64,000 nucleotides of DNA from an uncultured Methanomassiliicoccaceae archaeon (GTDB lineage Archaea > Thermoplasmatota > Thermoplasmata > Methanomassiliicoccales > Methanomethylophilaceae), in NCBI GenBank assembly GCA_905187815.1, contig CAJJJM010000002.1, forward strand, positions 186,001 through 250,000, written 5' to 3'. The position numbers were made by a program, and so were the translations under genes. The notes under the pieces were generated by a model. That model saw only the letters and a program-made list of their open reading frames with translations. It was not told where the DNA came from and searched no databases. The stretch's first letter is position 1; each line of letters begins with the position of its first letter. This document shows positions 1 to 7,521 of the stretch, in pieces.

Positions 1-314
1 CGGTCGCAGTCCTCCAGGGTGACCATGATCGTGGGCGCCCTCTCGTCCAGGATCTTCGCATCATCGGGCGTCCTCCCATGGGGGTCAAGCACCACGCGCA
101 CAGGGTTGGTGTCGTAGTCCAGGTCCTTCAGGGTGAGGTGCGGGTCGTCCGCGATCACGGTGCCGACGCCGACCAGTATGGCGTCATACTTCCTGCGGAG
201 GTTCTTGGCGCGCGCCTTGTCCTCCTCGGAGGATATGGTCACCTGGGTGCGGTCGCATCCGGCGATCTTCCCGTCCGCGGACATCGCGCAGTTCACGTGG
301 ACGAACGGCCTCAT
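1..314 (-). CDS. Riboflavin-pathway pyrimidine reductase (RibD C-terminal family), 5' part only
   Basis: The gene begins with an ATG at 314 and runs off the left edge, so about 104 N-terminal residues are visible. They start MRPFVHVNCAMSADGKIAG and contain ILVGVGTVIADDPHLTL, the two signatures of the RibD C-terminal/DHFR-like fold. In archaea this stand-alone domain is the NADPH-dependent reductase of 2,5-diamino-6-ribosylamino-pyrimidinone phosphate in riboflavin and F420 precursor synthesis. The ATG overlaps the rtcA stop as ATGA, so the two are probably cotranscribed. Which RibD-like subfamily it belongs to cannot be settled from the fragment. Confidence 0.85.
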   Translation of the reverse strand, partial: MRPFVHVNCAMSADGKIAGCDRTQVTISSEEDKARAKNLRRKYDAILVGVGTVIADDPHLTLKDLDYDTNPVRVVLDPHGRTPDDAKILDERAPTIMVTLEDCD

Positions 315-1348
315 GATTTCGCCCCCGGCGTGACGCTGAATCTGTACACGTCCTCCTTCCTCTCGACGCCGAACTTGACATCAAGGAACGATTCAAGGGT
401 GTCCATCTGGCTGAGGAGGTGCTTGCTGATCCTGGAGACGGAGAAGCTGCTGCACTCCTCCGCCATCGCCATGTACGGGAGCAGCTGGTCGGCGGTGTGC
501 ACGTCCATGGTCGAACCGCTCTCCATCTCTCTGATGAGGTCGACGGCTGCGTCCTTCCCGCACTTGTCCGGCGGATGCCCCCTCGACGAGAGGGCGTTGC
601 TCCCAAGCATGCCGTTCTCGTACTCTGCGACGAGGACGATGCCGGCACCCTGGCTCCCACCATCGGTCCTCTGGAGCTCGAACTCCACGTCGGCATAGGG
701 CTTCAGGGCCTCGGCGCAGCTCCTCATCATCTCCTGGGGCACCCAGTCGGAGAGGCGCTGGCAGAAGCACACGCCCCTCACGGACACGAGCTCTCCGAGC
801 GTGTCCTGGTTCAGGGGTTTGATGGTGCCGATGGGATCCAGGGTCGCGATGACGCGTCCCCCTCCCTGGGGGTAGAATCCGCGATCGATGACCTTGGCGT
901 CCGCGTTGATGTTCATGCGGCTCATCATCGGGAACAGGAGCGTCTGATAGTAGTCTATTGGTGGCGCCCACATGACGTTCGTGCCGCCGCATATGTCTAC
1001 CGTCAACCTCTGGGTGTGGTTGCGGGCCGCAAGGAGCATGGCCTGAAGGACGAGACTGATGCTGCCGGCGGAGCTGATGTTCACGTCGATGTTGTACACC
1101 TGCTCGTCGCCGGGGACGAAGAAGAGGTCCCCGGATCCTATCTTGCAGCCCTCGACCTCCGATCCGGTCATGCGGGCGACCGCGTTGACGGCCGCAACAT
1201 GCTGTCTGGAAAGACCGTTGGTGGGCCTGTTCTCCCTGATGCGGGTCAGGTGCACCGGTATCCCCGTGACCGTGGACATCGCCACGGTGGTACGGACCAT
1301 CTGTCCGCCACCCTCTCCGCGGGAACCGTCAATCTCTAGCATGTCCAT
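311..1348 (-). CDS. rtcA: RNA 3'-terminal phosphate cyclase
   Basis: 345 residues, the normal length for RtcA, which converts RNA 3'-phosphates to 2',3'-cyclic phosphates with ATP through an enzyme-AMP intermediate. Visible hallmarks are SRGEGGGQMVR (residues 9-19), FYPQGGG (158-164) and HTADQLLPYMAMA with the probable adenylated His284. The ATG at 1348 lies about 25 nt downstream of an AT-rich TATA-like stretch (1366-1378), arguing for a leaderless start there; Met3 is the alternative. The stop overlaps the start of the downstream reductase gene by ATGA. Confidence 0.95.
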   Translation of the reverse strand: MDMLEIDGSRGEGGGQMVRTTVAMSTVTGIPVHLTRIRENRPTNGLSRQHVAAVNAVARMTGSEVEGCKIGSGDLFFVPGDEQVYNIDVNISSAGSISLVLQAMLLAARNHTQRLTVDICGGTNVMWAPPIDYYQTLLFPMMSRMNINADAKVIDRGFYPQGGGRVIATLDPIGTIKPLNQDTLGELVSVRGVCFCQRLSDWVPQEMMRSCAEALKPYADVEFELQRTDGGSQGAGIVLVAEYENGMLGSNALSSRGHPPDKCGKDAAVDLIREMESGSTMDVHTADQLLPYMAMAEECSSFSVSRISKHLLSQMDTLESFLDVKFGVERKEDVYRFSVTPGAKS

Positions 1349-1365
1349 GGGCTGGAGTATGTGGG

Positions 1366-1378
1366 ACGAATAGAAAAA
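1366..1378 (-). promoter_or_regulatory. TATA-like promoter of rtcA
   Basis: On the minus strand this reads TTTTTTCTATTCG, centred about 25 nt upstream of the rtcA ATG. The spacing matches the other leaderless promoters of this window. Confidence 0.45.
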
Positions 1379-1416
1379 ACCGACAGTCGGACGATGGGAG
1401 TTGTGAAGAAAAGGGA

Positions 1417-1494
1417 TGGTAGCGAGGGGTCGATTTGAACGACCGGTCTCCGGGTTATGAGCCCGACGGGATATCCTGGCTACCCCACCTCGCT
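1417..1494 (-). tRNA. Initiator tRNA-Met (CAT), CCA encoded
   Basis: The minus strand gives a full cloverleaf. The acceptor is AGCGAGG/CCTCGCT with the A1-U72 pair typical of initiators, the anticodon stem has the three consecutive G-C pairs of initiators (GGGCTCATAACCC), the anticodon CAT lies at 1459-1457, and the T arm contains GTTCAAATC. CCA is encoded at 1419-1417. A TATA-like element (minus strand AATTATTTATACC, about 1519-1530) lies about 30 nt upstream of the 5' end. No intron. Confidence 0.95.
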
Positions 1495-1568
1495 ATAATC
1501 GATGCTAAACGGGGGGTGGTATAAATAATTATGTGGGACGCTGGCCATGCCAGCAGTCCCATTTAGGT

Positions 1569-1901
1569 TCAGAAAAGCTTCTTCAGGAACATCAGGTCGT
1601 CGATCTTCCCCTTGACCGCGATCTTCTTCAGGACATAGGCGCGCATGGGCCTGAGGGTCCCGTCGATGAGTCCGCGGAGGTTCTCGGGGGTGGTCGTGAC
1701 CGTGACGTCTGCGTCTTCGAGAAGCCCGGGTTCGAAGTAGTAGATCTTGGCGTCCTTCAGCTTCAGGCTGTAGGACTCTGTGCCGAGGTCTAGGTTGAAG
1801 CTCTTGGTGAGGGGCTCGACCTCCTTCCTGAGGTTCTCGTCCTTCTCCATCTTCCTGTGGAACCTGTCGATGACTTCCTGGATCTCCTGCTGCATAGTCA
1901 T
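1569..1901 (-). CDS. SCP2-like (sterol carrier domain) small protein
   Basis: 110 residues from an ATG at 1901. An upstream extension is open but would lie inside rnhB, and GGTGA next to the rnhB stop (1909-1907) forms a ribosome site for this ATG, with a second ATG at 1895. The sequence has the shape of archaeal SCP2-like proteins: a helical N-terminus, then alternating strands (SYSLKLKDAKIYYFEPGL, DADVTVTTTPENLRGLIDG) and a C-terminal KKIAVKGKIDDLMFLKKLF. SCP2 folds bind lipids or hydrophobic ligands, but the ligand in archaea is unknown. It follows rnhB on the same strand and is probably cotranscribed. Confidence 0.6.
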   Translation of the reverse strand: MTMQQEIQEVIDRFHRKMEKDENLRKEVEPLTKSFNLDLGTESYSLKLKDAKIYYFEPGLLEDADVTVTTTPENLRGLIDGTLRPMRAYVLKKIAVKGKIDDLMFLKKLF

Positions 1902-1906
1902 GTGTT

Positions 1907-2545
1907 TCACCAGTCGCTGATCTTCGTGTTCTTCCTTGCGGACAGCATCTGTCTGACAGGTTCCCATGAGCATCTCACATGCTCCGGCGCCCTACCGTTC
2001 TCCTTGATCCATCCGGCGATGAAATCCATCGTGTAGTGGTCGCTCGGGTATCCGCTCCCGATGTTCGTGCCGAACTCGGCGCGGATGTCATCCATCATCC
2101 TGTCCCTCGTGACCTTCGCCACGATCGAAGCAGCTGATACAACTGGGTACGTATCATCCGCTTTATGCTTTGCGATAATCTCCGCGTGCGGGACCAACGC
2201 TCCCAGTCTGTGGGCGAAGGAGGCCTCGTTAACGTCCGGGCAGTCCGCGTAAACGGTGGATGCCTTCCGGACGGAGCATGCCTCGGCGAACATGTTGAGC
2301 TCCACGTCGTTGAGGGACATCTCCTTCCTGCGGGCGTCCACATCGGCCGCGGATGCGATCACGACCGTCCATTGGGCCACGGCGGTTATCTCGTCGTACA
2401 TGGCCTCGCGTCTCTTCGGGGTGAGCTTCTTGGAGTCCTTCACGCCGATGGATGTGAGCGGCTCGTCGGAATCGACGAACACGGCCCCGACCACCAGCGG
2501 TCCCATGACCGAGCCCCTTCCAGCCTCATCGACACCGCAATGCAT
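1907..2545 (-). CDS. rnhB: Ribonuclease HII
   Basis: 212 residues, the usual length for archaeal RNase HII, which cuts RNA in RNA-DNA hybrids and at single ribonucleotides. The DEAGRG motif is at residues 6-11 (catalytic D6, E7), a further acidic residue at D101 (VYADCPDVN), and the last at D130/D131 just before the TYPVVSAASIVAKVTRD block. The ATG at 2545 is 27 nt from the centre of GATATATC (2569-2576), consistent with a leaderless transcript. It is divergent from mptA and followed by the SCP2-like gene. Confidence 0.97.
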   Translation of the reverse strand: MHCGVDEAGRGSVMGPLVVGAVFVDSDEPLTSIGVKDSKKLTPKRREAMYDEITAVAQWTVVIASAADVDARRKEMSLNDVELNMFAEACSVRKASTVYADCPDVNEASFAHRLGALVPHAEIIAKHKADDTYPVVSAASIVAKVTRDRMMDDIRAEFGTNIGSGYPSDHYTMDFIAGWIKENGRAPEHVRCSWEPVRQMLSARKNTKISDW

Positions 2546-2566
2546 GATTGATTACCGATTTAATTG

Positions 2567-2588
2567 TAGATATATCTCCTTTAAGTTG
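2567..2588. promoter_or_regulatory. Divergent promoter region of rnhB and mptA
   Basis: Two adjacent TATA-like elements: GATATATC (2569-2576), 27 nt from the rnhB ATG on the minus strand, and CTTTAAG (2579-2585), about 27 nt from the mptA ATG on the plus strand. Only 63 bp separate the two start codons. Confidence 0.55.
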
Positions 2589-2608
2589 ATTTCGTATTTC
2601 TTCTGAAC

Positions 2609-3493
2609 ATGGCTTTGAAATGCGACTTGCAATACGGCAAAGGAGAGGCCGGATACAAGCTCACACGCGTCGGCGTGAAGGGTGTTCGCAAGCCCGTCCT
2701 CGTCCACAGGGAGGGACTCGACGGCACACTCAACAACGCCCTCAACTGCTCCATCGACATCTTCGTGGATCTGCCCGCCGACCAGAAGGGTTCCCACATG
2801 TCCAGGAACGTGGAGGTCCTGAACGAGGTCGTGGAGGAGAGCATGAGGAATCCAATCACGGCCATCGAAGACATGGCCGCCGACATCTGCAGGAAGCTCC
2901 TCGTCCATCACGAGTATGCCATGACCGCCGATGTCAGCATCTCGTCAGAGTACTTCCGCAGCTCCAAGACACCCCTCGGCAGGGACACGTTCGAGATGTT
3001 CACGCTGCTCGCCGGAGGGCATATCGTACGCGACGGGCCGCTCACGAAGAAGATCGGGGTGAAGGTCACAGGGATGACCGCCTGCCCCTGCGCCCAGCAG
3101 ACCGTCACGGAGATGCTGGAGTACAATGGCGACATGCCCGTCATGTCCCACAACCAGAGGAACGTGTGCACGATCATGATCACGATGCCCGAGGACGTCA
3201 CGATCGAGGCGGACGACCTCATCGATATCGCCCAGGATTCCTTCTCGTCCCCCACGTTCGAGCTCCTCAAGAGGCCCGACGAGGGACAGGTGGTCATCAA
3301 CGCCCACAGGAACACGAAGTTCGTTGAGGATGTCGTGAGGGGAGTGCTAGAGAGGATCGTCGCCAAGTACACAGATCTCCCGGACGAGGTGGAGATCGAT
3401 GTGATCAGCGACTCCGAGGAGTCCATCCACAAGCACGACGCCTTCGCGGAGAGGGTCGCCACGCTCGGCGAGCTCCGTCAGGAGAATCAGTGA
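2609..3493 (+). CDS. mptA: GTP cyclohydrolase MptA (FolE2/type IB family)
   Basis: 294 residues, full length for MptA, the Fe(II)-dependent enzyme that opens GTP to 7,8-dihydroneopterin 2',3'-cyclic phosphate in archaeal pterin synthesis. The family motifs are present: PADQKGSHMSR (57-67), the GMTACPCAQ metal/catalytic Cys segment (155-163) and the MSHNQR block. It stands alone and ends at a strong hairpin (3500-3533) facing the convergent nuclease gene. If the host is a Methanomassiliicoccales, whose methanogenesis does not use the full tetrahydromethanopterin branch, the product may feed a folate-like cofactor; that is an inference. Confidence 0.93.
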   Translation: MALKCDLQYGKGEAGYKLTRVGVKGVRKPVLVHREGLDGTLNNALNCSIDIFVDLPADQKGSHMSRNVEVLNEVVEESMRNPITAIEDMAADICRKLLVHHEYAMTADVSISSEYFRSSKTPLGRDTFEMFTLLAGGHIVRDGPLTKKIGVKVTGMTACPCAQQTVTEMLEYNGDMPVMSHNQRNVCTIMITMPEDVTIEADDLIDIAQDSFSSPTFELLKRPDEGQVVINAHRNTKFVEDVVRGVLERIVAKYTDLPDEVEIDVISDSEESIHKHDAFAERVATLGELRQENQ

Positions 3494-3499
3494 GCTCCG

Positions 3500-3533
3500 G
3501 GGGATCCGGTCGGCGTCGCCGCCGGCCGGCCCC
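3500..3533. terminator. GC-rich hairpin between convergent genes
   Basis: GGTCGGCG and CGCCGGCC pair around a short loop (one G-U), flanked by GGGG and CCCC that can extend the stem. It lies between the ends of mptA and the TPD nuclease gene, so a bidirectional transcription end is plausible. The T-run is weak. Confidence 0.45.
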
Positions 3534-3554
3534 TGAAAACCAATTAGTTTGCAA

Positions 3555-4349
3555 TCACTTGACCGCGGGAGGTAGCTGAGAGAGCTCCTCCTCGCTATAC
3601 TTCTTCAGGTCCTTGTCCATGACCGAGATGTCGCAGACGTAGACATCCTCGGGACATTCCAGGTCGTCCAGGCATCCGACCCAGTACACGACCAGTCCTG
3701 GTCCGAACAGTTTGGTGTACGGGACGAGCTGCTTCCTGGAGTTGAACCTGAACTCGGTGTTGTCGCCGAACGAGGCCTTGCTCTCCACCCAGTAGATGGT
3801 GTGGCCCTCGTATTCGACGGGCTGGTCGAGGAGACAGTCCGGAGTCTTGGTGAACTCTGTACCCCTCAGGTCGTTCTCGGTCCTGTATGTGACCCCCTGG
3901 CCATCCAGCCACTCGTGGAGGAGTCCCTCTCCCCAGATGCCGCGCTCCCTCTGCCTGTCGTTGGCGGCCGGGGAGTATACTATGTCCTTCTCGACGGCCT
4001 CCCTGACCTCTTCCGCGGTCTCCTCGGACTCCAGCAGGTCTGGGTCGCGTATGTAGCTCCAGAACTCCTTCTTGCTGGCCCCATCCTCGAGGAATATGAA
4101 CATGGCGGTGAGGATCGGAGGGAACTTGTACTTCTTGGACAGACCCATGATCGACGTTCCCTTGCGCCATTCCTTCAGCATCTTCCCCGAGTTCTGCTTC
4201 ACGACGTAGAAGCGCTTCTTGACCTCCCTCGTCGTCTTCTGCGTGAACAGGCTGTCAAGCATGCGGGGGTCGTATTCGGACGAGAGTCTCTCCACATCCT
4301 CCGCAGTGCGGAGGCTGTTGTAGAGGTCCTTGTACTCATCGTACCTCAT
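3555..4349 (-). CDS. TPD-motif PD-(D/E)XK nuclease, CDIN1 (C15orf41)-like
   Basis: 264 residues. The C-terminal half carries the Thr-Pro-Asp signature (FTKTPDCLLDQP, TPD at 169-171) followed by YWVESKASFGD with E189 and K191, which together make a PD-(D/E)XK active site; GIWGEGLLHEWL (about 137-148) supplies the helix glutamate. This is the architecture of the TPD family, whose human member CDIN1 is mutated in congenital dyserythropoietic anaemia type I. The N-terminal 120 residues are helical and probably DNA- or partner-binding. It lies 4 bp downstream of the flavoprotein gene, so the two form an operon. Its substrate is unknown. Confidence 0.8.
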   Translation of the reverse strand: MRYDEYKDLYNSLRTAEDVERLSSEYDPRMLDSLFTQKTTREVKKRFYVVKQNSGKMLKEWRKGTSIMGLSKKYKFPPILTAMFIFLEDGASKKEFWSYIRDPDLLESEETAEEVREAVEKDIVYSPAANDRQRERGIWGEGLLHEWLDGQGVTYRTENDLRGTEFTKTPDCLLDQPVEYEGHTIYWVESKASFGDNTEFRFNSRKQLVPYTKLFGPGLVVYWVGCLDDLECPEDVYVCDISVMDKDLKKYSEEELSQLPPAVK

Positions 4350-4353
4350 TGTA

Positions 4354-5700
4354 TCACAGGTGCCTGCAGAGGTCCTCGACGGCCGAGATCACGACATCCT
4401 TGACCATCGAAGTCGGCGGGCAGTAGGCGTTCTCCGAACGGACGAGGAAGTCCTCGGCCGTCATTTCGTTGATGATCGCGGAGGTCAGCCAGTCGATGCG
4501 TCCGGTGGCCTCCTCGCCGGCGATGATCTGGGCCCCGACGATCCTGTGGGTCGTCCTGTCGGCGATGACCTTGACCTTCAGCTCCATGCCGCCGGGGTAG
4601 TACCTGGCGCGTGTGAGCCCCTCGGCCTTGCCTGTGACGGTGTCGATCCCGTACCAGGATGCGAGTCCGAGGGACAGTCCCGTCCCGGCGATCTGCTTGT
4701 CGCCGATCACGCTTACCCAGGGGCTCGCGACCGGACCGAAGAGCATCTTGTCGCCGCCGGCGGCGTTGTGTCCTGCCACGCGACCCTGCCTGACGGCGGT
4801 GGATCCGAGCTGACTCATGGTCGCTCCGGGCATGACGGCGGACTCGCACTGCATCACGTCCCCTGCGACGAACACGTCGGGGACGAGCCTGCCCCTCCTG
4901 TAGGCGTTGAGAGTGGGGGAGGCTACGAGTGCGCCCAGCTGCCCGACGTCGAGTCCGAGCGATTTGGCGATGTCCAGGTTGGCGCGGACGCCGGTGGCGA
5001 ATATCATCAGGCCGCAGGGGTACTCCTGACCGGCGGCGGTGACGCTCTCGACCCTGCCGTCGCCGTTGACGGCCTGTATGGGCGCCTTCATGACGAACCT
5101 GATCCCTTTCTCCTCGAGGTGGGCCTGGATCTCGTCGGCCATGTCCTTGTCGGCGATGCGGGGGATGACCTGGTCCATCATCTCGATGACCGTGACGTCC
5201 TTGCCCATCCCCCTGAGGGAGACTGCGAGCTCGAGGCCTATGACCCCGGCCCCTCCGATGACGACTCTGTCCACATCGGACAGCGCCGCCTGGATGTCCT
5301 TGCCGTCCCTGACGGTCCTCACGACGAAGACGTTTTTCAGATCGGTGCCTGCGATCGGGGGGACGAACACTCTCCCTCCGGTGGCGATGACCAGCGAATC
5401 GTAGGGGTACGACTCCCCTCCGGCGGTGACGGTCTTGGCCTCGCCGTCGACGGATTCCACCTTGGTTTTGGTCAGGACCCGGATGTTGCGCTTCTCGGAG
5501 TAGAACTGGGGGGTGTGCATGACGATCTCGTCCCACTGGCTCCTGCCCTCGATCCCCCAGGGGATGGCGCAGGGCGAGTAGGCGATGTCCTCGTCTTCGG
5601 TGAAAACGGTGATGTCAGCGTCAGGGGATGCCTCCCTGGCGGCGGAGGCGGCGGACATTCCGGCTGCCCCCGAACCTATGACGATGATTCTCTTTGCCAT
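4354..5700 (-). CDS. CoA-disulfide reductase-like FAD/NAD(P) oxidoreductase
   Basis: 448 residues with the two Rossmann motifs of the pyridine-nucleotide disulfide reductase family: IGSGAAGMSA (8-17, FAD) and VVIGGAGVIGLELA (146-159, NAD(P)H). A single redox Cys44 lies in YSPCAIP, the hallmark of the CoADR/NADH oxidase/persulfide reductase subgroup rather than the two-Cys glutathione reductase type. The C-terminal dimerisation domain is complete. Likely substrates are CoA disulfide, CoA persulfide or oxygen; sequence alone cannot choose. The first gene of a two-gene unit with the TPD nuclease. A minus-strand TATA-like GTTTTTATCG is at 5731-5740. Confidence 0.88.
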   Translation of the reverse strand: MAKRIIVIGSGAAGMSAASAAREASPDADITVFTEDEDIAYSPCAIPWGIEGRSQWDEIVMHTPQFYSEKRNIRVLTKTKVESVDGEAKTVTAGGESYPYDSLVIATGGRVFVPPIAGTDLKNVFVVRTVRDGKDIQAALSDVDRVVIGGAGVIGLELAVSLRGMGKDVTVIEMMDQVIPRIADKDMADEIQAHLEEKGIRFVMKAPIQAVNGDGRVESVTAAGQEYPCGLMIFATGVRANLDIAKSLGLDVGQLGALVASPTLNAYRRGRLVPDVFVAGDVMQCESAVMPGATMSQLGSTAVRQGRVAGHNAAGGDKMLFGPVASPWVSVIGDKQIAGTGLSLGLASWYGIDTVTGKAEGLTRARYYPGGMELKVKVIADRTTHRIVGAQIIAGEEATGRIDWLTSAIINEMTAEDFLVRSENAYCPPTSMVKDVVISAVEDLCRHL

Positions 5701-5730
5701 TTGGCTTACCCGAGCCCCCGTATGTCGTAA

Positions 5731-5740
5731 CGATAAAAAC
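5731..5740 (-). promoter_or_regulatory. TATA box of the flavoprotein/nuclease unit
   Basis: Minus strand GTTTTTATCG, about 36 nt upstream of the flavoprotein ATG at 5700. It lies in the 235 bp divergent region shared with the RaSEA gene; the rest of that region (5741-5903) shows no gene. Confidence 0.5.
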
Positions 5741-5903
5741 CTTTACGAGCGGGCCTGCGCGGGCGCGTACGCGTGGAACAAGACCGGATAGCGACCGTCT
5801 GGCACATTCACGATGACGGTGCCGGAGGGCGTCCCGGCAGAGATCGGGCGACACTGGGCGTGATGTCACTGGATGCCGCGACCATCAGGAATGAACCAAT
5901 TAC

Positions 5904-5914
5904 CCTTAAATTTC
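5904..5914 (+). promoter_or_regulatory. TATA box of the RaSEA gene
   Basis: CCTTAAATTTC centred near 5909, 27 nt before the ATG at 5936, implying a leaderless mRNA. Confidence 0.6.
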
Positions 5915-5935
5915 GGTCCAGAATAAGGGAGTCCG

Positions 5936-6928
5936 ATGAAGGAGAAGAGATCGCCTTCCCAGCTCGAGGCGCTGTGGAAGGAGAGCGACATGTCAAACGG
6001 CCGCAAGGTCGACGCCATGGTCGTGATCCTGCGCACCAACGGGTGCTGCTGGGTCAGGCAGGGCGGGTGCACGATGTGCGGATACCGCGAGGCCTCCCTG
6101 ACCAACGTGTCGGAGGAGGATCTGCTGAGCCAGCTTGAGCAGGCGCTCTCCAAGTACAAGGGCGAGCCCTTCGTCAAGATATACACCTCCGGGAGCTTCC
6201 TCGACGACAACGAGGTGCCGCCCGCCATCAGGAAGCGCTTCTTCGAGGCGTTCTCAGGATGCGAGCGCATACTGTTCGAGAGCCGCCCGGAGTTCATCAC
6301 ACCGGAGAGCCTGGCCGACGTCCCGAAGACCGCGACGATCGCCCTGGGTCTGGAGAGTTCCGACCCGGATGTCCTGGCGCGTTCCGTCCACAAGGGGTTC
6401 ACGCCGGACGACATCCTCAGGGCGGGCACCCTGATCAAGGAGTCGGGTCTCATGGTCAGGACGTATCTGCTTCTCAAGCCCCCGTTCATGACGGAACGGA
6501 TGGCCATCGAGGACTCCGTGAGGTCCGCCCGGTTCGCGGCCCCGTTCTCCGACGAGATCTCGGTGAACCCGCTGAACGTCCAGAGGGGGACATACGTGGA
6601 GCGCCTCTGGAAGAGAGGGGAGTTCAGATCACCTTGGATCTGGTCCCTGATAGAGGTGTTCAGACAGCTGTCTGGCACAGTGGATGCGAGGCTCATGTCG
6701 TCGCCCTCCGGAGGAGGGGCGATGAGGGGTGTGCACAACTGCGGCGAGTGCGACCGCAGGGCCCTCGACGCGGTCGAGCGGTTCAGCTTTACCCAGGACC
6801 CCAAGGACCTGGAGGTCGAGTGCGGATGCAGGGAGAGGTGGAAGGCGTACATGGAGTCCGAGGCGGTCCTCGGCACCCCTGCCGACCTGGACCGCGACTT
6901 CGAAAACGATTTGATTCTAAGGATGTGA
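5936..6928 (+). CDS. Archaeosine biosynthesis radical SAM protein RaSEA
   Basis: 330 residues of the COG1244 radical SAM family. The cluster segment is NGCCWVRQGGCTMCGY (35-50) with C38, C45 and C48 as likely [4Fe-4S] ligands, followed by the barrel signature KIYTSGSFLDD and ALGLESSD. A C-terminal Cys set (HNCGECDRR and ECGCRERW) matches the conserved tail of the family. RaSEA works with ArcS to turn the lysine adduct of preQ0 at tRNA position 15 into archaeosine. The start is set by a TATA box 27 nt upstream. The next gene begins 4 nt after the stop. Confidence 0.88.
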   Translation: MKEKRSPSQLEALWKESDMSNGRKVDAMVVILRTNGCCWVRQGGCTMCGYREASLTNVSEEDLLSQLEQALSKYKGEPFVKIYTSGSFLDDNEVPPAIRKRFFEAFSGCERILFESRPEFITPESLADVPKTATIALGLESSDPDVLARSVHKGFTPDDILRAGTLIKESGLMVRTYLLLKPPFMTERMAIEDSVRSARFAAPFSDEISVNPLNVQRGTYVERLWKRGEFRSPWIWSLIEVFRQLSGTVDARLMSSPSGGGAMRGVHNCGECDRRALDAVERFSFTQDPKDLEVECGCRERWKAYMESEAVLGTPADLDRDFENDLILRM

Positions 6929-6932
6929 GAGC

Positions 6933-7259
6933 TTGGAGTACGACATCAAGAGAGGCTGGTTCAAGAACATCGAGGGGCCACTGCTCGAGCAGATGATGGA
7001 GCAGGTATTCGGGAACGTCAAGAAGGAGGGCGACCTTCTGGTCTCCACGTACGGGGTGCTGGACAGGATCGAGGTCAAGATCCTCGCCAAGGACAAGCTG
7101 GACATCGCCACCGTCAACAAGGGGGGCTGCGCCGTCGACGATGCCGCCATCCTCGACAGTAAGAGGCGCCTGAACGAGTTCGCCGAGAAGGCGACCGGGT
7201 TCGACGCGAAGGCCCGCATGAAGAGGGCTCAGAAGAAGGCCAAGGAAGGCACGCTCTGA
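6933..7259 (+). CDS. DUF5611-like small protein
   Basis: 108 residues starting at TTG (6933), preceded by GTGAGAG that overlaps the RaSEA stop; no in-frame ATG fits better. The sequence (EYDIKRGWF, then FGNVKKEGDLLVSTYGVL and VDDAAILDSKRRLNEFAEK) resembles a short conserved euryarchaeal family without known function, recalled as DUF5611. It is probably cotranscribed with RaSEA. A lysine-rich tail (KARMKRAQKKAKEG) suggests nucleic-acid contact. Confidence 0.65.
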   Translation: MEYDIKRGWFKNIEGPLLEQMMEQVFGNVKKEGDLLVSTYGVLDRIEVKILAKDKLDIATVNKGGCAVDDAAILDSKRRLNEFAEKATGFDAKARMKRAQKKAKEGTL

Positions 7260-7314
7260 GCCGATCCCTCCAAACCGTTTCCCTTCCCTTCTTATTATAA
7301 TTGCGCGAGGGGCA

Positions 7315-7326
7315 GGTTTATATACG
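7315..7326 (+). promoter_or_regulatory. Promoter of the ribosomal protein operon
   Basis: GGTTTATATACG, one of the best TATA boxes in the window. Predicted start of transcription is near 7347, leaving a leader of about 175 nt before the L3 ATG. That is long here, where most genes seem leaderless. Confidence 0.75.
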
Positions 7327-7346
7327 ACCTACCGTTACAGCCCCTT

Positions 7347-7521
7347 TAGATTGGACATAATAGTGTCCGACCAGACGCATCGGGCAATGCGAACGCAACC
7401 CACGTCGGCCCCGCTTCCTTCGGGTTTCTTGGGGCGAATACGGCGTCACGGTCGGAGATTAAGACGTTCGTCTGATAAAACGCGAGGTTAGCGAAGACAC
7501 CCTCGCAGGTATGTGTAAAAT
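7347..7521 (+). promoter_or_regulatory. Structured 5' leader of the L3 operon
   Basis: The leader can fold into a series of hairpins: GGACA/TGTCC (7353-7368), CGCAT/ATGCG (7376-7391), GCCCC/GGGGC around a CCTTCGG loop (7408-7435), AGAC/GTCT with a GTTC loop (7462-7473), and GCGAGG/CCTCGC (7482-7506). The last closes 15 nt before the start codon, close to the AGGT ribosome site. Such a leader is what a feedback-controlled ribosomal operon would carry. The controlling protein and the fold are inferences. Confidence 0.5.

Noticed and set aside
419..1339. Long open frames antisense to rtcA and many other genes (for example 4330-5730, 7459-8529, 9254-10297, 34272-35147, 60592-61539)
   Set aside because: High GC and the codon bias of the true genes keep opposite frames open; these frames show no family motifs, promoters or start contexts.
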